DNA from: JAEUOS01 sp964470865
Lineage (GTDB): Bacteria > Pseudomonadota > Gammaproteobacteria > Burkholderiales > JAEUOS01
Reading direction: 5' to 3'
DNA length: 64,000 bases
NCBI GenBank assembly: GCA_964470865.1
Contig: CAYYFR010000001.1
Span: 62,001-126,000 of the forward strand
In this document: in pieces, positions 32,232 to 40,538 of the stretch
Position numbering within the stretch: position 1 is the first letter of the stretch
Layout of the letters: each line of letters opens with the position of its first letter
Notes under the pieces: model-generated
Seen by the model: only the letters and a program-made list of their open reading frames with translations
Told to the model about the DNA's origin: nothing
The model's database searches: none
Position numbers and translations under genes: made by a program

Positions 32232-33695
32232 ATGAACCCATTCGACCTGACCATCCGCAACGGCACTATCGCCACAGCCGAGAGCACATTCAAAGCCGAT
32301 ATCGGTGTGTCCGAAGGCAAGATCACCGCCGTCGCCACGCAGCTTGAGGCGGGCAGCCACGACATCGACGCCACCGACCGCTTGGTGCTGCCCGGCGGCA
32401 TCGACAGCCACTGCCATGTCGAGCAACTCTCCGGCAGCGGCGTAATGACCGCCGACGACTTTTATTCCGCGACAGTGTCGGCAGCGTTCGGCGGCACCAC
32501 CACCATCATCCCCTTCGCCGCGCAGCATCGCGGCATGGCCTTGCCGCAGGTGGTCGCCGACTACCACGCCTGCGCCGGCCCGAAGGCGGTAATCGACTAC
32601 GGCTTTCATCTGATCGTCTCGGATCCCACCGAAACCGCATTGACGGTCGACCTGCCGGCCTTGATTGCGCAGGGCTACACATCGTTCAAGGTCTACATGA
32701 CCTACGACAAACTGAAGCTGGACGATTTCCAGATGCTCGACGTGCTCGACACCGCCTCGAATCACGGCGCGCTGGTGATGGTGCATGCCGAGAACAACGA
32801 CATGATCAAGTGGATTGCACAGCGACTGCTGGCACGCGGGCACGGCGCACCGAAGTTCCACGCCGTCAGTCACGACCCATTGGCCGAGAGCGAGGCGACC
32901 AACCGAATCATCGCCATGTCGCGCCTGATCGACACGCCGGTGCTTATCGTGCATGTATCGGGCATCGAAGCGGTCAACACCATCCGTGCCGCCCAGACCC
33001 TGGGCGCGCGTGTTTACGGCGAGACCTGCCCGCAATACCTTTTTCTCACGGCGGACGATATCGACCGCCCCGGACTGGAAGGCGCGATGTTCTGTTGCAG
33101 CCCGCCGCCGCGCGACGAAGCCTCGCAGGAGGCGGTATGGGCGGGCCTTGCCAACGGCACCTTCCAGGTTTTTTCATCCGACCATGCACCCTATCGCTAT
33201 GACGCAAGCGGCAAGCTGCCCAAGGGCGACAAGACGGTATTCAAGGACATGGCCAACGGCGTACCCGGCATCGAACTGCGCCTGCCGCTATTGTTCTCCG
33301 AAGGTGTCGGCAAGGGCCGCCTGACGCTCAACCAGTTCGTCGCGCTGACCGCCACCAACCATGCGCGCATGTACGGCCTGGATTATCGCAAGGGCACCAT
33401 CGCGGTCGGTCAGGATGCCGACATCGCGATCTGGGATCCGCAGCGCCAGACCACCATCACCGCTGCCGACCTGCACGACAATGTCGGCTATACGCCGTAC
33501 GAAGGCCGCACGATCCGCGGCTGGCCCGAGACCGTAATCAACCGTGGCCGCGTGGTGGTGGCTGACCGCAAATTACAGGTCGAGCGCGGCAGCGGCATGT
33601 TCCTGTCCCGGCGCACGCCCGGACCTCTGGCACAAAGTCGCACCCCGACACCGAATAGGCAACTTTTCAAGAACCTGGTTGCGAAAGGCACCTGA
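32232..33695 (+). CDS. D-hydantoinase / dihydropyrimidinase
   Basis: Opens 5-substituted hydantoins or dihydropyrimidines to N-carbamoyl amino acids. 487 residues with the binuclear metal site: GGIDSHCHVE (His60, His62), SFKVYMTYDK (Lys153, carboxylated), VMVHAEN (His185), VHVSG and SDHAPY. The ATG at 32232 (MNPFDLTIRNG) matches the family start; an ATG at 32202 would add 10 residues. Its stop overlaps the D-carbamoylase start (TGATG), so the two are coupled. The GIDSHCHVEQ form is typical of bacterial D-hydantoinases. Confidence 0.9.
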   Translation: MNPFDLTIRNGTIATAESTFKADIGVSEGKITAVATQLEAGSHDIDATDRLVLPGGIDSHCHVEQLSGSGVMTADDFYSATVSAAFGGTTTIIPFAAQHRGMALPQVVADYHACAGPKAVIDYGFHLIVSDPTETALTVDLPALIAQGYTSFKVYMTYDKLKLDDFQMLDVLDTASNHGALVMVHAENNDMIKWIAQRLLARGHGAPKFHAVSHDPLAESEATNRIIAMSRLIDTPVLIVHVSGIEAVNTIRAAQTLGARVYGETCPQYLFLTADDIDRPGLEGAMFCCSPPPRDEASQEAVWAGLANGTFQVFSSDHAPYRYDASGKLPKGDKTVFKDMANGVPGIELRLPLLFSEGVGKGRLTLNQFVALTATNHARMYGLDYRKGTIAVGQDADIAIWDPQRQTTITAADLHDNVGYTPYEGRTIRGWPETVINRGRVVVADRKLQVERGSGMFLSRRTPGPLAQSRTPTPNRQLFKNLVAKGT

Positions 33696-34630
33696 TGAAA
33701 CGCTCATTCCCGCTCGCCGTGGCCCAACTGGGGCCGATCCATCTGGCTGATACTCGTGAAGCGGTGGTCCGCCGGCTGCTCGAGTTGCTGCACGAAGCGC
33801 ATGCCAGAAGTGCTACGTTCGTGGTGTTTCCGGAACTGGCGTTGACCACGTTTTTTCCGCGTTACTGGATGGCCGATCAGGAGGAGGTCGATCGTTTTTT
33901 CGAACGCTCGATGCCGAACACCGCGACCCAAGCGCTGTTCGACACGGCGCGCAAATACGGCATCGGCTTCTACCTGGGCTACGCCGAGCTTACGCCCGGA
34001 GGGCAGCGCTTCAACAGCGCAGTCATGGTCGACCGCGTCGGCAGCATCGTGGGCCGTTATCGCAAAGTGCATCTGCCCGGTCACGCCGATCACAAGCCGC
34101 AAGCACCGTTCCAGCACCTCGAAAAACGCTACTTCGAAGTCGGCAATGAAGGTTTCAAGGTGTGGAACACCATGGATACCAAGATCGGCATGTGCATCTG
34201 CAACGATCGCCGCTGGCCCGAGACCTTCCGGGTGATGAGCCTGCAATCGGCCGAACTGGTGGTGCTGGGCTACAACACGCCCTCGCACAACATCCACTGG
34301 CCCGAACCTTCGCACTTGCGCATGTTCCACCACCTGCTCTTGCTGCAGGCACATGCGCATGAGAATGCCTTGTGGATCGGCGCGGCGGCCAAATGCGGCC
34401 GCGAAGACGGCTTCCACATGATCGGCGGCTCGGTCATCGTCTCGCCCTCGGGCGAGATCGCGGCGCAGTCCAGCACCGAAGAGGACGAACTGATTTTCTT
34501 CAATTGCGACCTGGCACTGGGCGATACCTTTCGCGAGCATGTGTTCAACTTCGCCAAGCATCGCCGGCCCGAGCATTACAAGCTGATCGTGGACCGGGTT
34601 GGTGCCGGCAAGCCTGTTACAGAGCAGTGA
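33695..34630 (+). CDS. N-carbamoyl-D-amino acid hydrolase (D-carbamoylase)
   Basis: Nitrilase-superfamily amidase that frees D-amino acids from N-carbamoyl derivatives, with release of ammonia and CO2. The catalytic triad is Glu47 (VVFPELALTTFFPR), Lys124 (GRYRKVHLPGH) and Cys169 (IGMCICNDRRWPE), three positions short of Agrobacterium numbering for the last two. CNDRRWPE and AAAKCGREDG are characteristic. 311 residues. Coupled to the hydantoinase. Confidence 0.92.
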   Translation: MKRSFPLAVAQLGPIHLADTREAVVRRLLELLHEAHARSATFVVFPELALTTFFPRYWMADQEEVDRFFERSMPNTATQALFDTARKYGIGFYLGYAELTPGGQRFNSAVMVDRVGSIVGRYRKVHLPGHADHKPQAPFQHLEKRYFEVGNEGFKVWNTMDTKIGMCICNDRRWPETFRVMSLQSAELVVLGYNTPSHNIHWPEPSHLRMFHHLLLLQAHAHENALWIGAAAKCGREDGFHMIGGSVIVSPSGEIAAQSSTEEDELIFFNCDLALGDTFREHVFNFAKHRRPEHYKLIVDRVGAGKPVTEQ

Positions 34631-34675
34631 GACCAAGCGCTGCGGTGGCCGAAACACCCAACACATTTCCCTGCA

Positions 34676-34691
34676 TGGCATGATGTTTGCA
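34676..34691 (+). promoter_or_regulatory. Sigma-54 (RpoN) promoter for the amino-acid transporter
   Basis: TGGCATG-N4-TTGCA, with the -24 GG and -12 GC exactly 12 bp apart. Predicted start near 34703, leaving a 32-nt leader with a good AAGGAG site before the binding-protein ATG at 34735. Sigma-54 commonly controls nitrogen assimilation, which fits an amino-acid importer. No activator site was identified. Confidence 0.75.
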
Positions 34692-34734
34692 TCGAACTTT
34701 TCAGTCAAACAACTCTTTTGAAGGAGTACATCCA

Positions 34735-35571
34735 ATGCGTTTTTCAACCTTTGCAAAGGCAATAATCGCAGCATCCACCCTGGCAACCAGCGCTCACGCC
34801 CAGCAACCCATCTCCACCGGCGTTGACGCCACTTTCGCGCCGCACGCGATGGCCAAACTCGGCGGCGGCATCGAGGGCTTCAACGTCGATCTGGCCAACG
34901 AGATCGCGCGCCGCCTGAAACGCCCGATCAACATCGAGGCCACCCAGTTTTCCGGCCTGATACCGGGCCTCAACGCCAAGAAATACGACTGGATCGCCGC
35001 ACCCACCACGGTTACGCCAGAGCGTGCCAAAGCCTTGCTTTTCACCGAAGGCTATCTGGATACCGACTTCCAGTTCCTGGTCAAGAAAGCCGATCCGGAC
35101 ATCAAGGGCCTTGACGATCTCAAGGGCAAGACCATTTCGGTGAACAAGGGCTCGGCCTACGATACGTGGGCCAAGGCGAATGCCGAAAAGTACGGTTTCA
35201 AGTTTGACGTCTACGACACCAATGCGGATGCGGTGCAGGCGGTGCTGTCGGGTCGCGCCAGCACCAACCTGGCCGGCAACACGGTAGTGGCCTGGGCGGC
35301 CAAGCAGAACCCGATGGTCAAGACCAGCTTCACCATCAAGACCGGGCTGGTCTGGGCGGTGCCATTCCGCGCCGACGACCGTGCCGGGCGTGAGCAGATT
35401 TCCATGGTGATCAAGTGCATGAAGCAGGATGGCGGCCTGTCCGCCTTGCACGAAAAATGGTTTGGTTCCAAGCCGCCGGCCGATTCGAGCACAATGCGGA
35501 TCGCCCCCGGCCATGGAGTGCCGAACATGGAAGGCTACGATGCGACGCCAGTTGCGTTGAAATGCGGCTGA
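34735..35571 (+). CDS. Polar amino-acid ABC transporter, periplasmic binding protein
   Basis: 278 residues: signal peptide (1 to about 23, ending SAHAQ), then an SBP_bac_3 domain (GVDATFAPHAMAKLGGGIEG, FNVDLANEIARRL, IAAPTTVTPERAKALLFTEG, VNKGSAYDTWA). AAGGAG lies 8 nt before the ATG. A sigma-54-type promoter is upstream and two permease genes follow. Its position between D-carbamoylase and a hydantoin racemase suggests import of hydantoins, carbamoyl-amino acids or the derived amino acids (inference). Confidence 0.88.
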   Translation: MRFSTFAKAIIAASTLATSAHAQQPISTGVDATFAPHAMAKLGGGIEGFNVDLANEIARRLKRPINIEATQFSGLIPGLNAKKYDWIAAPTTVTPERAKALLFTEGYLDTDFQFLVKKADPDIKGLDDLKGKTISVNKGSAYDTWAKANAEKYGFKFDVYDTNADAVQAVLSGRASTNLAGNTVVAWAAKQNPMVKTSFTIKTGLVWAVPFRADDRAGREQISMVIKCMKQDGGLSALHEKWFGSKPPADSSTMRIAPGHGVPNMEGYDATPVALKCG

Positions 35572-35641
35572 TCGTTCAACATGCGCGCGACAGCGCCGGC
35601 GCAAGCCGGCGCTTTTCGTTTGTGCCCGGACCAAGGCACTG

Positions 35642-36322
35642 ATGAGCAACCTCGAACGACTGCTCGCCAGCTTCTTCAACCCCGATGTCGCACTGCGCTA
35701 CCTGCCGCGCATCGCCGAGGGCATGCTGGTCACCTTGGGCCTGGGGCTGGCGGTCATCGTCACCGGCGTTGCCGTCGGCCTGGGCCTGGCGATCCTGCGC
35801 GCCCTGCGCATCCCGTTCACCCGCTGGATGATCGTCGGATTCGCCGACATTTTTCGCGCTCTGCCGCCGTTGGTGATCATCATCGTCCTGTACTTCGCGT
35901 TCCCCTATATCGGCCTTTCGATGAATGCGTTTACCGCGACCTGGCTGTCGCTCTCGCTGGTCCTGGCGGCCTTCGCCGAAGAGGTATTCTGGGCCGGCAT
36001 CCTGTCGGTGCACAAAGGCCAGTGGGACGCGGCCTTGTCGCTCGGCCTGTCGCACTGGAAGAGCCTGCGTGAGGTGATTTTGCCGCAGGCGATTCGCCTG
36101 ACTGTGCCGCCCCTGACCAACCGCGTGATCTCGATCACCAAGGGCACTGCCTTGGGATCGGTGGTGGCGCTGCACGAAATTCTGAACGTTGCTTCCAGCG
36201 GCGCGTCGGAAGCCGGCAATCCGACCCCACTGACTCTTGGCGCGATCGCCTACCTGATTCTCTTCATCCCCTTCGTTTGGTTTGGCCGTCGGCTGGAGAA
36301 GCGCTTCGCATGGAAACGCTGA
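35642..36322 (+). CDS. Polar amino-acid ABC transporter permease 1
   Basis: 226-residue HisM/GlnP-type inner-membrane permease with about five transmembrane helices. The EAA-type loop (ALSLGLSHWKSLREVILPQA) contacts the ATPase. Its last 13 nt overlap the start of the second permease gene, so expression is coupled. Confidence 0.88.
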   Translation: MSNLERLLASFFNPDVALRYLPRIAEGMLVTLGLGLAVIVTGVAVGLGLAILRALRIPFTRWMIVGFADIFRALPPLVIIIVLYFAFPYIGLSMNAFTATWLSLSLVLAAFAEEVFWAGILSVHKGQWDAALSLGLSHWKSLREVILPQAIRLTVPPLTNRVISITKGTALGSVVALHEILNVASSGASEAGNPTPLTLGAIAYLILFIPFVWFGRRLEKRFAWKR

Positions 36323-36981
36323 TCCAGGTTTTCTTCAACCCGGCGATCGTAGCCAAGGTGTGGCCGTTCCTGCTGCAAGGGTTCGGCACCACCCTGATGC
36401 TATCGGCACTGGTGATCCCGCTGGGCTTAGCCGGTGGATTGCTGCTGGCGCTGGCCTCGACCCACGCCTCGCGCTGGATACGCGGTGGCGCGATGGTCTA
36501 CGTCGACTTCTTTCGCGCCTTTCCGCCGCTGGTGCTGTTGATTTTCATTTACTTCGGGTTTCCGTTCCTGTCGATCGAAATGCCCAAGCTGGCCGCGGTG
36601 GCGCTCGGCTTCTTTCTCAACACATCAAGCTACTACGGCGAAATTTTCCGCGCCGGCATCGAAAGCATTGCGCGCGGGCAAATGGAAGCGGCGCTGTCAA
36701 TGGGTTTGAAAAAGCGCCAAGCCTACCGCCACATCATCCTACCGCAGGCGGTAAAAAACGTGTTGCCCGATCTGGTGAGCAACACCCTGGAGGTGATCAA
36801 GCTGACAACCCTGGCCAGCGTGGTGGCCCTGCCTGAACTGCTCAACAACGCGCGCCAGGCGCAGGCGCTGACTTACAACGCCACGCCGATCGTGCTGGCG
36901 GCGCTGATGTACCTGGCACTGCTATGGCCGATCGTGCGGCTGATGAGCCTACTGGAACACAAGCACCTGGCGACGCGCTAG
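36310..36981 (+). CDS. Polar amino-acid ABC transporter permease 2
   Basis: 223-residue companion permease (HisQ/GlnP family). METLIQVFFNPAIVAKVWPF starts it; the EAA loop is ALSMGLKKRQAYRHIILPQA. The ATG at 36310 lies inside the end of the first permease gene. No gene for the ATP-binding subunit follows, since the next gene is convergent; the ATPase must come from elsewhere in the genome. Confidence 0.87.
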   Translation: METLIQVFFNPAIVAKVWPFLLQGFGTTLMLSALVIPLGLAGGLLLALASTHASRWIRGGAMVYVDFFRAFPPLVLLIFIYFGFPFLSIEMPKLAAVALGFFLNTSSYYGEIFRAGIESIARGQMEAALSMGLKKRQAYRHIILPQAVKNVLPDLVSNTLEVIKLTTLASVVALPELLNNARQAQALTYNATPIVLAALMYLALLWPIVRLMSLLEHKHLATR

Positions 36982-37010
36982 GCGGACGGGCGCGGCGCTG
37001 CGAAACAGTG

Positions 37011-37709
37011 TCACGCCGCTTTCCTCACAAGGCCGGATTGCGCGACATTTCGCGCCAGCAGTTGGCCGAGGGCAATGCCGACCGCCGCCTGTGTAGGGTC
37101 GATCACCGGCAGGTCCAACACCTCTTCCAGCCGTGCCCGATAACGCGCCATGCCGGCGCAACCCATGATCACGACTTTCGCGCCATGCTTGGTCTTGAGC
37201 GTCATTCCAACCTCGCGCATGCGGGCGAACGTGATGTCCTCTTGCGCCAGATCGACCACGCCTATCTCGATGGCCAGGTCCTCGGCGAGTTTGTGCTCCA
37301 AGCCCAGGAGACGCACCTGGCGCTTGTGGCGCGCAATCGCGCGCGACAGGATGGAGATCACACCGAATCGGTCCGCGGTCGCCGCCGCCGTCAAGTAGGC
37401 ACACTCCGCGCTGCCGTAGACCGGGCAATCGAGCGTCTCGCGCATGGCGTGAAAGCCAGGGTCGGAAAAGCAGGCCAGCACGACTGCGGCGGATGCGCGC
37501 CGCTGCGGATGCGCCTCGAAATAAGCAATCAGTTTTTCGCTGATGCCGTCCACATGTGCCTGCGACTCGATCCCGGGCGGACCGCTTGGCAGCGTGTCGC
37601 ATTCGATCGTCGCGCCGCCCGCGACTCGAAAGGGTTCAAGCGCCAGGCTGATATGGTCGGTCACCGCCCGGGTGCTGTTCGGGTTGATCACGAAAATGGT
37701 TTGCGTCAT
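37011..37709 (-). CDS. Aspartate/glutamate/hydantoin racemase family protein (HyuE-like)
   Basis: 232 residues. INPNSTRAVTDHI is the family N-terminus, and the two catalytic cysteines are Cys80 (VVLACFSDPG) and Cys184 (VIMGCAGMA). In hydantoin utilisation this enzyme interconverts D- and L-5-substituted hydantoins so that a stereospecific hydantoinase can use both. It is convergent with the permease genes. Confidence 0.88.
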   Translation of the reverse strand: MTQTIFVINPNSTRAVTDHISLALEPFRVAGGATIECDTLPSGPPGIESQAHVDGISEKLIAYFEAHPQRRASAAVVLACFSDPGFHAMRETLDCPVYGSAECAYLTAAATADRFGVISILSRAIARHKRQVRLLGLEHKLAEDLAIEIGVVDLAQEDITFARMREVGMTLKTKHGAKVVIMGCAGMARYRARLEEVLDLPVIDPTQAAVGIALGQLLARNVAQSGLVRKAA

Positions 37710-37727
37710 GCTGCTCTCCTGGGTTTG

Positions 37728-38360
37728 CTAAGTGCGGCCGGCCGCCGCCATGCGCTCGAGATAGGCGTTGGCTTCGAGGCCAAAACGGTCATTGGTGCGG
37801 GCGTACTGGTTGGCGAACAATCGTCCGACCGGATGGTAGTTGTCCATTTTCACCCGCAAGGTCACCGGGTCAATCAATTCGTCACGCACATGCAAATGCC
37901 GCACCTGGCCGATCAGCAGGTGACGGGTGTCGATATCGATGCGGCTGTGCAGCGTGCATTCCAGCGCGGCCGGTGCTTCAGCCAGGCGCGGCGGCTTCAC
38001 CTGCGCCGAAGGCTCGCAAGTGAAGCCGACCATGTCGATCTCGCTCACTGTTGCCGGGTAGTCGACCGAACAGGCGTGCATCTTTTCCGCGATCGCCTCG
38101 TCCACCAGATTGACCACGAATTCACCCGATTCGCCGATGTTGCGTGCACTGTCCTTCATCGCTCCGGAGTCGCGGTCCTCGATGCTGACGATCACGATCG
38201 GCGGCTCGTCGCCCATGACGTTGAAAAAGCTGAATGGGGCGGCGTTGACCACGCCGGCCGCGTTAACGCTGGTGATGAGCGCGATCGGCCGCGGCACCAC
38301 CAGGCCCACCAGCAGCTTGTAGCGCCTGGCACGGTCGAGTTCGGCGAAATTCCATTGCAT
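37728..38360 (-). CDS. Flavin reductase-like (DIM6/NTAB) flavoprotein
   Basis: 210-residue FMN-binding split-barrel protein. VVPRPIALITSVNAAGVVNA, APFSFFNVMGDEPPIVIV and EFVVNLVDEAIAEKM match the flavin reductase family. Such proteins often reduce flavin for a two-component monooxygenase; which one is not clear here. 18 nt upstream of the racemase gene, so probably one transcript. Confidence 0.78.
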   Translation of the reverse strand: MQWNFAELDRARRYKLLVGLVVPRPIALITSVNAAGVVNAAPFSFFNVMGDEPPIVIVSIEDRDSGAMKDSARNIGESGEFVVNLVDEAIAEKMHACSVDYPATVSEIDMVGFTCEPSAQVKPPRLAEAPAALECTLHSRIDIDTRHLLIGQVRHLHVRDELIDPVTLRVKMDNYHPVGRLFANQYARTNDRFGLEANAYLERMAAAGRT

Positions 38361-38498
38361 GAAGGCATGCCCTGATTGGAGTGACTGTGATTGTACTGTC
38401 GGCTCGACTGTACCCGCGCCATCGATATCTACGTATCATTGCCTGTGCGGCGCGTCGTGGCGTGCTGCGGCCTTGTCAAACTTCATCAGGAAACCGCC

Positions 38499-39128
38499 AT
38501 GCTCGCCCTGTTTTTCGAAGTCTGCCCGCGCCCGGGCATGATGCAGCGCTATCTTGACATCGCCGCGGCAATGCGCCCGCTTCTCGATCAATCCGGCGGC
38601 TGCCAGTTCATCGACCGCTTCGAGAGCCTCGACCGCGAAGGCTGGCTGCTGTCGTACCAGATCTGGCGCGACGAGGCGGCCATGACGGCGTGGCGCGTGC
38701 ACGGCGGGCACCATCAGGCGCAAACCGCTGGCCGCCACGAGGTATTTGCGGACTATCGGCTGCGGGTGGCCCAAGTGGTGCGCGAAGAGGCGCCCGGCAA
38801 GCCGGCCTGGCAGCCGCAGCGGCTCAACACCTGGAACGACCCGGCCGTCAAACCGCCGCGGTATATGGTGGTGGCCGATTCAAGTGCCCGGATCGATACG
38901 CTTGGCGCGGCGCCAGTGGAGCGTTATGCAAGCCTGTACCGGCCCGGCAAGTTCGCCCAAGTGGCCACTGTTGGCAGCGTTGCGCATGCGCTGGACATGA
39001 CCGAAGTGTGTCGTGAAGGCGGCCCGATCGACACCTTCCGCATCTGCGAAGTGGAACGCGACTACGGCATGTTCGAGCGCTCCGAGGCGCCGCAATACTA
39101 CGCAGCAGTGGCGCGTCCGGCGCCGTAG
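38499..39128 (+). CDS. Antibiotic biosynthesis monooxygenase (ABM)-like protein, possibly two ABM domains
   Basis: 209 residues. The N-terminal half (LALFFEVCPRPGMMQRYLDI, FIDRFESLDREGWLLSYQIW, AMTAWRVHGGHHQA) is a ferredoxin-like ABM domain. The second half (RYMVVADSSARIDTLG, YASLYRPGKFAQVATVGSVA, FRICEVERDYGMFERSE) looks like a divergent second copy. The ATG at 38499 has AGGA 7 nt upstream; the frame is open upstream but not conserved. Function unknown; a redox role with the neighbouring flavoprotein is possible. Confidence 0.65.
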   Translation: MLALFFEVCPRPGMMQRYLDIAAAMRPLLDQSGGCQFIDRFESLDREGWLLSYQIWRDEAAMTAWRVHGGHHQAQTAGRHEVFADYRLRVAQVVREEAPGKPAWQPQRLNTWNDPAVKPPRYMVVADSSARIDTLGAAPVERYASLYRPGKFAQVATVGSVAHALDMTEVCREGGPIDTFRICEVERDYGMFERSEAPQYYAAVARPAP

Positions 39129-39132
39129 AGGC

Positions 39133-39300
39133 TAGCAGCCTGTCGGACTTGGGGCGTCGAAAGCGGAAATCGGCCCCAGCGACGACAGTTTTTGCCGCAT
39201 TCGCCGCCCCACAACCCGGCTATGGGGCAAGAAGGCGGTGAAAAATGGACCGCTGCGGTCGATTTTCTCACCGACGATTCCCAAGTCCGACAGGCTGCTA
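39133..39300. mobile_element. MITE-like element with 21-bp perfect terminal inverted repeats
   Basis: A 168-bp non-coding element whose ends, TAGCAGCCTGTCGGACTTGG at 39133 and its mirror at 39281-39300, form a perfect 21-bp inverted repeat. The interior contains further palindromes (GACCGC-T-GCGGTC) and CCCC...GGGG. There is no transposase. Its outermost bases provide the TAG stop codon of scpA. The element lies between two convergent genes. Confidence 0.8.
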
Positions 39301-40161
39301 ACTTGGCGTATACGACAGGCGCACGTAGATCGGCGCATAGGGCTCGGCCTGGGTCATGTCGACCAGGCCTTCGCGGATCAGCTCGAGCAGCGCCAGGAAG
39401 TGTACGACCGCCACTTGTACGGAAACGCTGGCCGCGAACATCTCGGTGAACTCGACGAAACGCTGGCCCGCGAGGCGCCGCAGCATCAGGCTCATGTGTT
39501 CACGCACGGACAATTCGGCCCGCCCGATACGATGATGCTGGGTCAGCTTGGCGCGCCGCACCACATCCAGCCAGGCCAGGCGCAGGTCTTCGGCGTCAAC
39601 CTTGGGCAGGGCCACTGCGAAGCTCTCTTCCAATGCCACCTGCACCGGCCAGAATTCGCGCCCCAGTTGCGGCAAGGCATCGAGCTCCCGGGCGGCGCGT
39701 TTGATGCGCTCATACTCCAGCAGGCGCCGCACCAGTTCGGCGCGCGGATCCTCGACCTCGCCGGATTCTTCCGACTTGCGCACCGGCAACAGCATGCGCG
39801 ACTTGATCTCGATCAGGAGCGCGGCCATCAGCAGGTACTCGGCCGCCAGTTCCAGGTTGGTGCCGCGAATCTGCTCGACATACTCAAGGTACTGCGCCGT
39901 CACGCGCGCCATCGGGATATCGAGAATATTGAAGTTCTGACGCCGAATCAGGTACAAGAGCAGATCTAGCGGCCCTTCGAACGTATCGAGAAAAACCTCG
40001 AGCGCATCCGGCGGAATGTACAGATCGCGCGGCAGCTCCAGCATCGGCTCGCCGTACAGGCGCGCAATACGCGCGGCCTCGGGCGCGGCCAGGACCGGCT
40101 GAGTCATTGCCAGCGGCGCGGCTTGTGGACGGACATCTTCGACAACAGCTTCTGCGCTCAT
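39298..40161 (-). CDS. scpA: Segregation and condensation protein A
   Basis: Kleisin subunit of the SMC-ScpAB condensin complex. 287 residues. FEGPLDLLLYLIRRQNFNIL is the kleisin N-terminal signature, AAEYLLMAALLIEIKSRMLLP follows, and a winged-helix C-terminus (HFLALLELIREGLV, PIYVRLSYTPS) ends it. The TAG stop is formed by the first three bases of the MITE-like element. No scpB is found in the window. Confidence 0.94.
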   Translation of the reverse strand: MSAEAVVEDVRPQAAPLAMTQPVLAAPEAARIARLYGEPMLELPRDLYIPPDALEVFLDTFEGPLDLLLYLIRRQNFNILDIPMARVTAQYLEYVEQIRGTNLELAAEYLLMAALLIEIKSRMLLPVRKSEESGEVEDPRAELVRRLLEYERIKRAARELDALPQLGREFWPVQVALEESFAVALPKVDAEDLRLAWLDVVRRAKLTQHHRIGRAELSVREHMSLMLRRLAGQRFVEFTEMFAASVSVQVAVVHFLALLELIREGLVDMTQAEPYAPIYVRLSYTPS

Positions 40162-40179
40162 GCTTCTTTTCGCACAGGA

Positions 40180-40362
40180 TCAGGTTTTGGTCTGATAGAC
40201 ATACGGCTGCTGCGGCACACGGGCATCGGCGAGTTGCTGCGCCTCGCCCGCGTCCTGCGGGCAATCCCACAACAAAGCACGGCCCTGCTTTTGCGCGGCA
40301 GCAAGCCCGGGGCTTTTCGCGTGCAGTTCACGAATGAACAAAGTGATATCAGATTCGTACAT
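40180..40362 (-). CDS. DUF3460 family protein
   Basis: 60 residues, MYESDITLFIRELHAKSPGL to the end VYQTKT, matching a small betaproteobacterial family of unknown function with a GRALLWDCPQD core. ATG at 40362; it lies 18 nt upstream of scpA, its usual neighbour. The frame is open further upstream without conserved sequence. Confidence 0.82.
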   Translation of the reverse strand: MYESDITLFIRELHAKSPGLAAAQKQGRALLWDCPQDAGEAQQLADARVPQQPYVYQTKT

Positions 40363-40538
40363 ATGGTGTGCCTCTGGCTTGTGGCCACAATCTATAGCGT
40401 ATTGTAGCGCAGTTGCGGGGCTTGGCGAATCAGCGTATCTTCGCATCATCGGGATGTCAGCGGACTCCCGTCGGCCCTGTAACTCTGGCCGCGACGGTGT
40501 CCCGTCCAAGCTCCGCGTTGTTCGCTTGGGAGTAATCC

